Assembly (NCBI RefSeq): GCF_006715485.1
Contig: NZ_VFNH01000001.1
Location: 434,001 to 498,000, forward strand
Reading direction: 5' to 3'
Length of the DNA: 64,000 bases
DNA from: Herbaspirillum sp. SJZ107
Lineage (GTDB): Bacteria > Pseudomonadota > Gammaproteobacteria > Burkholderiales > Burkholderiaceae_D
The position numbers were made by a program, and so were the translations under genes. This document shows, one piece after another, positions 47,615 through 57,164 of the stretch. Every line of letters begins with the position of its first letter. Position 1 is the stretch's first letter. Under the pieces are notes generated by a model that saw only the letters and a program-made list of their open reading frames with translations, had not been told where the DNA came from and did no database searches.

Positions 47615-49837
47615 TCAGGCCGCCAGATTCGCCGGATCACGGCGATAGCGGTCGAAGTCCGACGACTTGACCAGTTCGCCGAAATGCACGGTACTGGTGG
47701 CGATGTCGTGGAATGCGCCGACCAGGCCCATCTCGCCGCGCGTAATTTTCTCGCGCAGGAAGGCACTGCCCTCGATGATGTCGGCCAGCGAATTCTCGAC
47801 GTTCTGGCGTGCCACCTGGTCCAGTACCTTCTTGGCGTCGGCACCCTGCGGTGCGTGCGCGCCGCAGCCGCAATCGTCGACCGCCCGGCGGATCTTGCCG
47901 GTGATGGCGCCGACGCTGTTCGCCGCTTCGTTCGCCAGCGCCAGGCCGACCGCGCCGCAGCTCGAGTGGCCCTTGACCACGATCAGCTTGGCACCCAGCT
48001 TGTGGGCGATCTCCAGGCTGCCGATGATCTCGCGGTTGATCACGTTACCGGCGATGCGGATGGTGAGCAGGTCACCCAGACCGGCGTCGAAAATGATTTC
48101 CGGCGAGGTGCGCGAGTCGATGCAGTTGACGATCACCGCCATCGGGTTCTGGCCGCCGGCCGTGGCTTCGACCTGGTCCTGATAGTACTTCGTGGTGACG
48201 TGGCCGGCGCGGAAGCGTTCGTTACCGGTGCGCAGCAGCTCCAGGATCCCGGCGGGCTGCAGGTTGTCGCGGGTTTCCTTGTCCAGGAACGGCACGAATT
48301 CCATGCTGTCGTGGTGCTGGTATTTCTCGCGCAGGCCGACCACGTTCAGGAGCACGTTGCGCTCGGCGGCGGCCACGCGGTAGTCCTGGATGGTTTCCAG
48401 CACGTCTTCGTCGATGTAGTCGGCGTTGCTGGCGTCGATCAGGACCTTCGAGTTGGCCGGGATGTCCCACAGCGCGGTCTTGATGGTGGCCTTGTTCAGG
48501 AAGGACACCTGGTTCGGCAGTTCCAGCTTGATGACTTCGCCGATGTGCAGGCGGTATTGTTCCATCGAGAACGGGGTACGGAAGTTACTGCGCATCAGGA
48601 AGAACAGGCTCGAAGCCAGGCCGATCAGCACGCCGATCAGCAGGTCGGTGAAGATGATGGCGGCGATGGTGATCACGAACGGCAGGAATTGCGACCAGCC
48701 CTTCTTGTACATGTCACGGAACAGCGCCACCTTGGCCAGCTTGTAGCCGGTGAAGATCAGGATCGCGGCCAGTGCCGACAGCGGGATCATGTTCAGGGTC
48801 GGTGCCAGCAGCACCACGCTCGCCAGCAGCAGCAGGCCATGCAGCACGGCCGAGGCCTTGGTGCGGTTGTCGTTCTGGATGTTGACCGAGCTGCGCACGA
48901 TGACCGAGGTCAGCGGCAGGCCGCCGAGCAGGCCGGCGAAGATGTTGCCGACGCCCTGGGCCACCAGTTCGCGGTTGGGCGGCGTTTCACGCTTGTGCGG
49001 ATCGAGCTTGTCGACGGCTTCGATGTTCAGCAGCGTTTCCAGCGAAGCGACGATGGCGATGGTCACGGCGACGGTCCAGACGTCCGGGTTGGACAGGTGG
49101 GCGAGATTCGGCAGCTGCAGGTAGGCACCCAGGTTGCCGGTATCGACGGCCGGGATGTCGACCAGGTGCGCCGGCAGGATCTGCAGGGCCGGGAAGAAGC
49201 TGTTGAACGCCATGTTCAGCAGCACGCCGAGGACGACCACGAACAGCGGTGCCGGCAGCAGCTTGATCTTCTTCATCGGGGTCTTGTCCCAGTAGATCAG
49301 GACCAGCATCGACAGCGCGGTGATGACCATGGCACCCGGCGTGATGGCATTGAACGTATTCAGCATTGCCGAGAACGTATTTTCGCCATTGGCCTGTGCA
49401 AACGAGGTGTCGCCGACATAATTGCTGTCATAGCCGAATGCGTGCGGGATCTGTTTGAGAATCAGCAGAATGCCGATTGCCGCCAGCAAGCCCTTGATCA
49501 CGTTCGATGGAATGTAATTGGCAATAAAACCGGCGCGCATGACGCCCATTACCAATTGCAATACACCGGCGATCAGGACCGACACCAGCAGGATATCGAA
49601 TGCACCGAGCTTGGTGATGGAAGCCAGCACCACGGCGGCCAGGCCGGCGGCCGGACCGCTGACGCTGGTGTGAGAACCGCTGATCAAGCCGACGACGATA
49701 CCGCCGATGATGCCGGAAATAATACCGGCAAACATCGGCGCGCCCGAGGCCAGCGCGATACCCAGGCACAGAGGCAGTGCCACAAGGAAAACGACAATGC
49801 CTGCTGGCACGTCATGTTTTAAGGTTGTTGCATTCAT
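47615..49837 (-). CDS. SulP-family anion transporter fused to beta-carbonic anhydrase
   Basis: A 740-residue fusion. The first about 500 residues are a SulP transporter with about 12 membrane helices (DVPAGIVVFLVALPLCLGIALASGAP at the start; GVMRAGFIANYIPSNVIKGLLAAIG; LVAQGVGNIFAGLLGGLPLTSVIVRSS), then a shortened STAS-like stretch. The C-terminal about 200 residues are a beta-carbonic anhydrase with zinc ligands in NCIDSRTSPEIIFD and VVKGHSSCGAVG. This layout is known in bacteria and is thought to import bicarbonate or sulfate with local CO2/HCO3- conversion; the substrate here is not proven. An AGGA site precedes the ATG. Confidence 0.9.
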   Translation of the reverse strand: MNATTLKHDVPAGIVVFLVALPLCLGIALASGAPMFAGIISGIIGGIVVGLISGSHTSVSGPAAGLAAVVLASITKLGAFDILLVSVLIAGVLQLVMGVMRAGFIANYIPSNVIKGLLAAIGILLILKQIPHAFGYDSNYVGDTSFAQANGENTFSAMLNTFNAITPGAMVITALSMLVLIYWDKTPMKKIKLLPAPLFVVVLGVLLNMAFNSFFPALQILPAHLVDIPAVDTGNLGAYLQLPNLAHLSNPDVWTVAVTIAIVASLETLLNIEAVDKLDPHKRETPPNRELVAQGVGNIFAGLLGGLPLTSVIVRSSVNIQNDNRTKASAVLHGLLLLASVVLLAPTLNMIPLSALAAILIFTGYKLAKVALFRDMYKKGWSQFLPFVITIAAIIFTDLLIGVLIGLASSLFFLMRSNFRTPFSMEQYRLHIGEVIKLELPNQVSFLNKATIKTALWDIPANSKVLIDASNADYIDEDVLETIQDYRVAAAERNVLLNVVGLREKYQHHDSMEFVPFLDKETRDNLQPAGILELLRTGNERFRAGHVTTKYYQDQVEATAGGQNPMAVIVNCIDSRTSPEIIFDAGLGDLLTIRIAGNVINREIIGSLEIAHKLGAKLIVVKGHSSCGAVGLALANEAANSVGAITGKIRRAVDDCGCGAHAPQGADAKKVLDQVARQNVENSLADIIEGSAFLREKITRGEMGLVGAFHDIATSTVHFGELVKSSDFDRYRRDPANLAA

Positions 49838-49889
49838 AAGAATCCTGGAGAAAAAATGCAGATTGCCAAGTAATGGATTGGTGGCGCCA

Positions 49890-49945
49890 CATTACACGGG
49901 GCTGCCTGACACTCGCATTACACGAAAATTACAATTGCATTACAC
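49890..49945 (-). promoter_or_regulatory. three direct CATTACAC repeats upstream of the SulP-anhydrase gene
   Basis: Identical octamers lie at 49890-49897, 49916-49923 and 49938-49945 (GTGTAATG on the coding strand), 53-101 bases before the start codon, at 26- and 22-base steps. They look like binding sites for an activator or repressor. The rest of the gap 49838-50255 is AT-rich with no gene seen. Confidence 0.45.
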
Positions 49946-50212
49946 TCGGGATAATCTATCGCCAGATGCTTATGGATGCTTGGGAAAACACAAATTAAAG
50001 ATTAGTGCAGATTATAAATAAAAATCATAGCATATGCGCTTTTTGAATATGTGATTTTTTTGAAATGGCACATGGCGGATTGGACGGCGTGCAGCGTTGC
50101 AGCGAATGTCGATTTCAATAAAACAAGAACAGATATTATTCGTTTGAATGACGCGCTGAATAACGCGTATGCCGCGGGACGGCAGCACAAGGGGAGGCGG
50201 ACGACGGCAAGA

Positions 50213-50241
50213 TTGTGGCCACGGCGTCTGTCAGGTAGAAT
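50213..50241 (+). promoter_or_regulatory. sigma-70 promoter for tRNA-Arg
   Basis: TTGTGG and TAGAAT are separated by exactly 17 bases, ending 14 bases before the tRNA. Confidence 0.6.
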
Positions 50242-50255
50242 AGCTGACTGCGTGT

Positions 50256-50330
50256 GTCGCCATAGTACAATGGATAGTACAAGGTCCTCCTAAGACTTAG
50301 ATGCAGGTTCGATTCCTGCTGGCGACACCA
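50256..50330 (+). tRNA. tRNA-Arg (anticodon CCT)
   Basis: A 75-base tRNA with encoded CCA. Acceptor GTCGCCA pairs with TGGCGAC; D arm GTAC...GTAC; anticodon arm AGGTC-CTCCTAA-GACTT with anticodon CCT; T arm GCAGG-TTCGATT-CCTGC. Confidence 0.93.
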
Positions 50331-50469
50331 GCTCCCGTCTTCCTCCCCGCCTGTCCACGGCGCCTTCGCCGACGCTTTCCCGTTCCGGATGCCGCGCCAG
50401 TCGGTACAATGCGCGTTTCATTTACTGTTTCCGACCGCGTCCGCTGACGCCGCGGTCCCGCACACGATC

Positions 50470-52389
50470 ATGGCTGTCATCTCTCTTAGTTCTGCACAAT
50501 TGGCCTTCGGCCACGTCGCGCTGCTCGACCACGCTGACTTTTCCCTGGAGACCGGCGAACGCGTCGGCCTCATCGGCCGCAACGGCACCGGCAAGTCGTC
50601 GCTGCTGAAAGTCATTTCCGGCCGCTCCAAACTCGACGATGGCTTGCTGGTGCAGCAGCAAGGCCTCAAGATCGCCTACGTCGAGCAGGAACCGGCGTTC
50701 GATCCGGAGTCGACCGTGTTCGACGCGGTGGCCGGCGGCATGGGCGACCAGCAGGCGATGCTGGCCGAGTACGACGCGCTGACCGGCCAGTTCGGCCAGG
50801 GCAACGACGACGCGCTGATGGAGCGCATGCACGAGCTGCAGGTCAAGCTCGATGCGACCGACGCCTGGAATCTCAACAACAAGGTGGAGACCACGCTCGG
50901 CCGCCTCGGCCTGAACGGCGACGCGCAGATGAAGACGCTGTCGGGCGGGATGCAGAAGCGCGTGGCGCTGGCCGTGGCGCTGGTGTCGGGTCCGGACGTG
51001 CTGCTGCTGGACGAACCGACCAACCACCTGGATTTCCAGTCGATCCTGTGGCTCGAGGGCCTGCTGCGCGAATTCCGCGGCTCGGTGCTGTTCATCACCC
51101 ACGACCGCCGCTTCCTCGACAACGTGACCACCCGCATCGTCGAGCTGGACCGCGGCAAGCTTCTGTCCTTCCCAGGCAATTTCACCAAGTACCAGGAACG
51201 CAAGGCCGAACTGCTGGCCAACGAGGAAGTCGAGAACGCCAAGTTCGACAAGGTGCTGGCCCAGGAAGAAGTCTGGATCCGCAAGGGCGTGCAGGCGCGC
51301 CGCACGCGCGACGAAGGCCGCGTGCGCCGCCTCGAGGCCTTGCGCCTGGTGCGTGCCGCGCGCCGTGAACAGCAGGGCCAGGTCAGGCTCGACGTCGGTA
51401 CCGGCGAGCGCTCGGGCAAGATCGTGGCGGAACTGGAAAACGTGTCGAAGCGCTACGGCGACAAGGTCATCATCAGCGGCTTCACCGGCACCGTGCTGCG
51501 CGGCGACAAGGTCGGCCTGATCGGCCCGAACGGCGCCGGCAAGACCACCTTGCTGAAGATTATCCTGGGCGAGGAAACCGCGGACGCCGGCACCGTCAAA
51601 CTCGGCACCAAGCTGAACGTGGCCTACTTCGACCAGATGCGCAGTCAGCTCAACGAAGAGGCCTCGCTGGCCGACACGATCTCGCCCGGCTCCGACTGGG
51701 TCGAGGTCAATGGCCAGCGCAAGCACGTGATGAGCTACCTGGGCGACTTCCTGTTCGCGCCGGAGCGCGCCCGTTCGCCGGTGAAATCGCTGTCCGGCGG
51801 CGAACGCAACCGCCTGCTGCTGGCGCGCCTGTTCGCCAAGCCGGCCAACTGCCTGGTGCTGGACGAACCGACCAACGACCTCGACATCGAGACCCTGGAA
51901 CTGCTGGAGGAACTGCTGACCGACTATCCGGGCACCGTGTTCCTGGTCAGCCACGACCGCACCTTCCTCGACAACGTGGTGACCGAGGTGATCGTGTCCG
52001 AAGGGCAGGGCATGTGGCGCGAATACGTCGGCGGCTTCAGCGACTGGGAGCGCGTGCGCGCCGCAGCGCCGGCCCAGGGCGCCGCCGTGCAGCCGGCCAA
52101 GCCGGCCGCCGCCAAGGCCGCCGCGGCCCCCGAGCCGAGCGCACCTGTTGCAAAAAAGGTAAAGCTGAGTTACAAGGATCAGCGTGAACTGGATGAATTG
52201 CCCAAGCTGATCGCGAGCCTGGAAGACGAGCAGTCGGCGATCGCGGCCATGCTGAGCGGCCCCGACTTCTACAAGACCAATCCCGCCGACGCGCGCCGCA
52301 TCAATGCGCGCAATGCCGAGATCGAGGAATTGCTGCTCGAGGCGCTGGAGCGCTGGGAAATCCTGGAGGCGCGTGCCAAGGGCGAATGA
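50470..52389 (+). CDS. uup: ABC-F family ATPase Uup
   Basis: A 639-residue protein with two ABC domains and no membrane part. First Walker A GRNGTGKSS and signature LSGGMQKRVALAVALV with LLLDEPTNHLD; linker; second Walker A GPNGAGKTT, signature LSGGERNRLLLARL and LVLDEPTNDLD. A C-terminal coiled coil follows (KKVKLSYKDQRELDELPKLIASLEDEQSAI), characteristic of Uup. ABC-F proteins act on ribosomes; Uup also binds DNA and affects transposon excision in E. coli. ATG 50470 chosen before MAVISLSSAQLAFG; TACAAT at 50405-50410 may be its -10. Confidence 0.93.
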   Translation: MAVISLSSAQLAFGHVALLDHADFSLETGERVGLIGRNGTGKSSLLKVISGRSKLDDGLLVQQQGLKIAYVEQEPAFDPESTVFDAVAGGMGDQQAMLAEYDALTGQFGQGNDDALMERMHELQVKLDATDAWNLNNKVETTLGRLGLNGDAQMKTLSGGMQKRVALAVALVSGPDVLLLDEPTNHLDFQSILWLEGLLREFRGSVLFITHDRRFLDNVTTRIVELDRGKLLSFPGNFTKYQERKAELLANEEVENAKFDKVLAQEEVWIRKGVQARRTRDEGRVRRLEALRLVRAARREQQGQVRLDVGTGERSGKIVAELENVSKRYGDKVIISGFTGTVLRGDKVGLIGPNGAGKTTLLKIILGEETADAGTVKLGTKLNVAYFDQMRSQLNEEASLADTISPGSDWVEVNGQRKHVMSYLGDFLFAPERARSPVKSLSGGERNRLLLARLFAKPANCLVLDEPTNDLDIETLELLEELLTDYPGTVFLVSHDRTFLDNVVTEVIVSEGQGMWREYVGGFSDWERVRAAAPAQGAAVQPAKPAAAKAAAAPEPSAPVAKKVKLSYKDQRELDELPKLIASLEDEQSAIAAMLSGPDFYKTNPADARRINARNAEIEELLLEALERWEILEARAKGE

Positions 52390-52418
52390 TCCGCCAACCT
52401 TTCCATCAATGAGGTGAA

Positions 52419-53174
52419 ATGACGCAGCATGACGACCGCTACGCCGCGCCCGCCGCGGCGGCCGGCCCCGCCGAGGCCACAGGCGCTACCGCGCCGGGCG
52501 TCGCTACGCCGATGCTCAACCGTGCGGCCTGGGTGCGCATCCTGCCGTTTGCGGCCTACATGCTGTTCCTCGTCATTGCCGACGTGCTCGAGCGGCTGGG
52601 CGTGGCGCCCGGGCCGCTGCGCTGGCTGTATCCGGTCAAGATCGGCGTGGTCGTCCTGCTGCTGGCGCTGTTCTGGCGCCAGTACCATGAACTGAAGCCA
52701 TTGCGCCTGCGCTTGCCCGCGGCGCTCACGGCCATCGTGACCGGCATCGTCGTGCTGGTGCTGTGGGTCAGCCTCAACGCCGACTGGATGACCATCGGCG
52801 CAGCGCCCGGTTTCGATCCGCGCGATGGCGGCCGGATCGACTGGCTGCTGGTGGCGATCCGCATCGCCGGGGCGGCGCTGGTCGTGCCCGTGATGGAAGA
52901 ATTGTTCTGGCGCTCTTTCCTGATGCGCTGGATCGTGCATCCCGACTTTGAGGCCGTTGAGACATCTCAACTTGGCCTCAAAAGCTTCGTCATCACCGTG
53001 CTGCTGTTCGGGTTCGAGCATAACCTTTGGCTGGCCGGTATCGTCGCCGGCGCAGCGTACAGCCTGCTGTACATGCGCCATCGCAACCTGTGGTCGCCGA
53101 TCCTCGCACATGCCGTCACCAACGGCTTGCTGGGGGTCTGGGTCCTCGTGACCGGCAACTGGTCGTACTGGTAG
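52419..53174 (+). CDS. CPBP/CAAX protease-related protein of exosortase systems
   Basis: A 251-residue membrane protein with about seven helices and the CPBP motif MEELFWRSFLMRW (EE near residue 160) plus FGFEHNLWLAGIVAG and NLWSPILAHAVTNG, the remaining conserved residues. This type accompanies exosortase/PEP-CTERM loci and begins the eps cluster here, 72 bases before epsL. The role of the protease-like domain is not settled. Confidence 0.85.
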   Translation: MTQHDDRYAAPAAAAGPAEATGATAPGVATPMLNRAAWVRILPFAAYMLFLVIADVLERLGVAPGPLRWLYPVKIGVVVLLLALFWRQYHELKPLRLRLPAALTAIVTGIVVLVLWVSLNADWMTIGAAPGFDPRDGGRIDWLLVAIRIAGAALVVPVMEELFWRSFLMRWIVHPDFEAVETSQLGLKSFVITVLLFGFEHNLWLAGIVAGAAYSLLYMRHRNLWSPILAHAVTNGLLGVWVLVTGNWSYW

Positions 53175-53246
53175 GAACTTTCCCGGCAGCCCAGGCGCTC
53201 GGGACAGTTTCCATGGTCCCGCATCTTTCATTGAAGATGAGCCATC

Positions 53247-54464
53247 ATGCCGAACCCACACCGTCGTTCGCTTGCTTTGCTGGCCTGCCTTGCTGCCGCC
53301 ACCCCGGCCGGGGCCGGGCCCGGCGACGGCCTGCAACTGGTCGCCAGCCTCGCCTACGGCCATGACGACAACCTGCTGCGCGTACCGGACGGCAATCCGG
53401 GCTTCGACAACACACGCCCGGATTCCTGGTGGACGCGCGAAGCCGGCCTGGTGTTCGACCAGACTTACGGCCGCCAGCGCATCGCCGCCGTCGCCCGGCT
53501 GTCCAAGAGCGACTTCGACCATTTCAGGCAACTGAACTACGACGGCAAGGACTTGCAGGCCGACTGGTACTGGCAGCTCGGCAACCGCATGCAGGGCAAG
53601 GCCGGCACGTCGTACCAGCAGGTGCTGGCGCCGTACACCGACTTCCTCAGTTCCGAGCGCAACCTGCGCAAGACCCGCAGCAGCTACGTCGACGGCAGCT
53701 GGCGCTTCCACGCGGCCTGGCAGGTGCGCGCCGGCTACCGGCGCGACCGCTACGAGTACGACGCCGCCAGCCAGCGCTTCAACAACCGCACCGAGGAAGC
53801 GCCCGAGATCGAACTCGACTACCTCGCACGCAGCGACAGCACGATCGGCCTGGTGGCGCGCCGGGTCAAGGGCCGCTACCCGTTCCTGCGGCCGGTCGGT
53901 CCGTTCAACCTGAACAACGACTTCACCCAGGACGAACTGAAGGCGCGCGTGAAATGGAATGCCAGCGGCGTCACGGTCGTCGAAGCGCTGGCCGGCCACA
54001 CGCGGCGCAAGCAGCCCTCGTTCGGCGAAGGCACGACCAGCGGGCTGACCGGCAAGGTCAAGGCGACCCTCCAGCCGCACGGCAAGATGACGTACACCGC
54101 CGCCATCTGGCGCGACTTCGCGCCGCTGGAGAGCACGATCGTCAGCTACACCCTGAACAAGGGCGTCAGCGCCGGCGCGCAATGGGATGCCACGGCCAAG
54201 ATCCGGGTCAATGCCGACATCGTCGCCGAGCGCCGCAACTACAATGCGCGCGGCAATACCGTGCCGGGGATTCCCGGGGCTCAGTTGCATGATGCGCTGC
54301 GCGACTCGCTGCGTACCGCCACCCTGCGCGCCACCTGGGCGCCGCGGCCGACCGTGCAGGTGTCGGCCGGCTACGCGCACCAGGCACGCAGCGGCGCGGC
54401 CGCCCTCGGCACCGGCAGCTTCACGTCGAACAGCGTGACGCTGTCGGCCAGCGCCCAGTTCTGA
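53247..54464 (+). CDS. epsL: exopolysaccharide outer-membrane beta-barrel protein, EpsL type
   Basis: A 405-residue barrel with a signal peptide (LALLACLAAATPAGA) and repeated amphipathic strands (LVASLAYGHDDNLLRVPDG; DADWYWQLGNR-like; VTLSASAQF at the end, terminating in phenylalanine). EpsL proteins occur only with exosortase-linked exopolysaccharide loci and are thought to help export the polymer. Position upstream of the sugar transferase supports this. Confidence 0.85.
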   Translation: MPNPHRRSLALLACLAAATPAGAGPGDGLQLVASLAYGHDDNLLRVPDGNPGFDNTRPDSWWTREAGLVFDQTYGRQRIAAVARLSKSDFDHFRQLNYDGKDLQADWYWQLGNRMQGKAGTSYQQVLAPYTDFLSSERNLRKTRSSYVDGSWRFHAAWQVRAGYRRDRYEYDAASQRFNNRTEEAPEIELDYLARSDSTIGLVARRVKGRYPFLRPVGPFNLNNDFTQDELKARVKWNASGVTVVEALAGHTRRKQPSFGEGTTSGLTGKVKATLQPHGKMTYTAAIWRDFAPLESTIVSYTLNKGVSAGAQWDATAKIRVNADIVAERRNYNARGNTVPGIPGAQLHDALRDSLRTATLRATWAPRPTVQVSAGYAHQARSGAAALGTGSFTSNSVTLSASAQF

Positions 54465-54496
54465 GCGGTGCTGCCGCGCCGCATCGGGATGCATCC

Positions 54497-55876
54497 ATGG
54501 CCGTCAACGACATCCCGCTGATTTCATTCTTCCAGCGCGTGCTCGATCCGTTGATCGTGATGGGCACGCTGTACCTGGCGGCGCTGTGGTTCCGCGCGCC
54601 GTTCTCGGGCTACCTGCTGGTGCTGATGGTGCTGGCCTTTTTCATTGCGACGGCGGTGTACCGGCACATCGATCCCTACCGCACCTGGCGCGGCGGACGC
54701 ACGTGGGCGTACGCGCGCGACACCGTATTCGGCTGGTGCGTGACGATCGCCGTACTGTGGTTTCTCGGCTCGGCCAGCGGCCTGCGCTATTACTACGACG
54801 AGCGCGTGCTGCTGGCCTGGGCCGTGGCCACGCCCGCTATCCTGCTGGCCGGGCCGGTCGCCGTGCGCATGCTGTACAGCCCGGCGCGCAGCAGGGAGGT
54901 GCGCTCGGTGGCGATCGTCGGCGCCAACGACGTCGGCCTGAAGTTCGCCGCGGTCTGCGAGCGCCATCCGAACCTGTTCATGGCGGTGCGTGGCTTCTTC
55001 GACGACCGCACCGACGACCGCCACCCGCCGGCACTGCGCCACCCGATGCTGGGCAAGACGCGCGCGCTGGTGCCGTATGTGCGCGAGCACGGCATCAAGA
55101 TGATCTTCATCAGCCAGCCGCTGTCGGCCCAGCCGCGCATCCGTACGCTGATCGACGAATTGCAGGACACCACGGCCTCGATCTATTTCCTGCCCGACGT
55201 GTATATCTTCGACCTGATGCAGGCGCGCTTCGACAACGTCGGCGGCATGCCGGTGATCGCGATCCGCGAAAGCCCCTTCATGGGCTTGAACAGCACGGTC
55301 AAGCGCGCCTCCGACATCGTGCTGGCCAGCCTGTTCCTGCTGCTGCTGGCGCCGCTGATGGCGGCCATCGCCGTCGCCGTCCGATTGGAGTCGCCCGGAC
55401 CGGCGATCTTCCGCCAGCGCCGCTACGGCCTGTATGGAGAAGAGATCATCGTCTACAAGTTCCGCTCGATGACGGTGATGGAAAACGACCAGGCCGTGGT
55501 CCAGGCCAGCCGCCAGGATGGACGCGTGACCCGCATCGGCCGCGTGCTGCGCCGTACTTCGCTCGACGAACTGCCGCAGTTCATCAACGTGCTGCAAGGG
55601 CGCATGAGCATCGTCGGCCCGCGTCCGCATGCGGTGGCGCACAACGAGCAGTACCGCAAGCTGATCAAGGGCTACATGCTGCGCCACAAGGTGAGGCCGG
55701 GCATCACCGGCTGGGCCCAGGTGAATGGCTTGCGTGGCGAAACCGCGACGCTGGACAAGATGGAGGCACGTATCCAGTACGACCTGGATTACCTGCGCAA
55801 CTGGTCGGTGTGGCTGGACCTGTGGATCATCCTGCGCACGGTGAAAGTGGTGCTGAGTCGTGAAAATGCATATTAG
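54497..55876 (+). CDS. undecaprenyl-phosphate sugar phosphotransferase (WcaJ-like)
   Basis: A 459-residue initiating transferase that loads the first sugar phosphate onto undecaprenyl phosphate. N-terminal helices (PLIVMGTLYLAALWF and following), a nucleotide-fold middle (SVAIVGANDVGLKFAAVCERHP), and the catalytic C-terminal domain: VKRASDIVLASLFLLLLAPLMA, YGLYGEEIIVYKFRSM, RTSLDELPQFINVLQGRMSIVGPRPH and KVRPGITGWAQVNGLRGET. It is likely EpsB of this locus. Confidence 0.9.
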   Translation: MAVNDIPLISFFQRVLDPLIVMGTLYLAALWFRAPFSGYLLVLMVLAFFIATAVYRHIDPYRTWRGGRTWAYARDTVFGWCVTIAVLWFLGSASGLRYYYDERVLLAWAVATPAILLAGPVAVRMLYSPARSREVRSVAIVGANDVGLKFAAVCERHPNLFMAVRGFFDDRTDDRHPPALRHPMLGKTRALVPYVREHGIKMIFISQPLSAQPRIRTLIDELQDTTASIYFLPDVYIFDLMQARFDNVGGMPVIAIRESPFMGLNSTVKRASDIVLASLFLLLLAPLMAAIAVAVRLESPGPAIFRQRRYGLYGEEIIVYKFRSMTVMENDQAVVQASRQDGRVTRIGRVLRRTSLDELPQFINVLQGRMSIVGPRPHAVAHNEQYRKLIKGYMLRHKVRPGITGWAQVNGLRGETATLDKMEARIQYDLDYLRNWSVWLDLWIILRTVKVVLSRENAY

Positions 55877-55911
55877 GATTTGTTTGCCATAAATTGATCG
55901 AAGTTAGCGTC

Positions 55912-55982
55912 ACTTAAAGCCGACTTAAAGAAGACGCTTCAATCGGATCGACGCTTGCGACGGCGGCTGGGCTGCGTAGAAT
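55912..55982 (+). promoter_or_regulatory. candidate promoter before gmd
   Basis: TTGCGA (55955-55960) and TAGAAT (55977-55982) are 16 bases apart in the 166-base gap between the sugar transferase and gmd. Two direct ACTTAAAG copies (55912-55919, 55923-55930) lie just upstream at an 11-base step and could be an activator site. Confidence 0.45.
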
Positions 55983-56042
55983 TTTTGCTGAATTTGCAAT
56001 TCTTTGGGCGGGGCCTTTGCCCCTACTGTGGAGAGGCAAGCC

Positions 56043-57158
56043 ATGAAGACGGCGTTGATCACGGGGGTGACCGGACAGGATGGCTCGTACCTGGCCGAAC
56101 TGCTGCTCGCGAAGGGTTACGAAGTGCATGGGATCAAGCGGCGCGCCTCGCTGTTCAACACCGGGCGCATCGACCACATCTACCAGGACCCGCATGCCGA
56201 CAACCAGAACTTCTTCCTGCACTACGGCGACCTGTCCGACACCTCGAACCTGAACCGCATCCTGTGCCAGGTGGCGCCGGACGAAGTCTACAACCTGGGG
56301 GCGATGAGCCACGTGGCGGTCTCCTTCGACACGCCGGAATACACCGCCGACGTCGACGCCCTTGGCACGCTGCGCCTGCTGGAAGCGATCCGCTTCCTCG
56401 GCCTCGACGACAAGACCCGCTTCTACCAGGCCTCGACCTCGGAACTGTACGGGCTGGTGCAGGAAACGCCGCAGCGCGAGACCACGCCTTTCTATCCGCG
56501 CAGCCCGTACGCGGTGGCCAAGCTGTACGCCTACTGGATCACCGTCAATTACCGCGAAGCCTATGGCATGTATGCCTGCAACGGCATCCTGTTCAACCAC
56601 GAATCGCCGCGCCGGGGCGAGACCTTTGTCACGCGCAAGATCACGCGCGGCCTGGCCAACATCGCCCAGGGCCTGGAACCGATGCTCTACCTCGGCAACC
56701 TGAACGCACTGCGCGACTGGGGCCATGCGCGCGACTACGTCGAAGCGCAGTGGCTGATGCTGCAGCAGGACGCGCCCGAGGATTACGTGATCGCCACCGG
56801 GCGCCAGCATGCGGTGCGCGAGTTCGTCGAGCACGCGGCGCGCGCACTCGGGGTCGAGCTCGCCTGGCAGGGCGAGGGCGTGCACGAGCGCGGCATCGCG
56901 GCGGCGGTGAGCGGCGTTAATGCACCCGGCATTGTGCCAGGCCAACCGATCGTCGCGGTCGATCCCCAATACTTTCGACCGACGGAGGTCGAAACGCTAT
57001 TGGGCGATCCGGGCAAGGCGCGCCGCCGCCTGGGCTGGGAACCGCGCACCAGCTTCGAAGCGATGGTGCAGGAGATGGTGGCATGCGACCTCGAGACGGC
57101 GCGCCGCCACCGGCTGCTGGCCGCCCATGGCTACAACGTTGCAATTTCTGTGGAGTGA
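56043..57158 (+). CDS. gmd: GDP-mannose 4,6-dehydratase
   Basis: A 371-residue SDR-type enzyme making GDP-4-keto-6-deoxymannose. NAD site [31 protein letters not shown], catalytic threonine/tyrosine region STSELYG and [14 protein letters not shown], and [24 protein letters not shown] site before the ATG. It feeds Fcl, whose gene starts six bases later. Confidence 0.95.
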   Translation: MKTALITGVTGQDGSYLAELLLAKGYEVHGIKRRASLFNTGRIDHIYQDPHADNQNFFLHYGDLSDTSNLNRILCQVAPDEVYNLGAMSHVAVSFDTPEYTADVDALGTLRLLEAIRFLGLDDKTRFYQASTSELYGLVQETPQRETTPFYPRSPYAVAKLYAYWITVNYREAYGMYACNGILFNHESPRRGETFVTRKITRGLANIAQGLEPMLYLGNLNALRDWGHARDYVEAQWLMLQQDAPEDYVIATGRQHAVREFVEHAARALGVELAWQGEGVHERGIAAAVSGVNAPGIVPGQPIVAVDPQYFRPTEVETLLGDPGKARRRLGWEPRTSFEAMVQEMVACDLETARRHRLLAAHGYNVAISVE

Positions 57159-57164
57159 ATCTCG

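Noticed and set aside
47573..49822. 749-residue plus-strand frame across the SulP-anhydrase gene
   Set aside because: It is an antisense shadow; the minus strand has clear transporter and anhydrase motifs.
50256..50330. tRNA-Arg as an attachment site for an integrated element
   Set aside because: No integrase and no repeated tRNA 3' end were seen on either side in the window.
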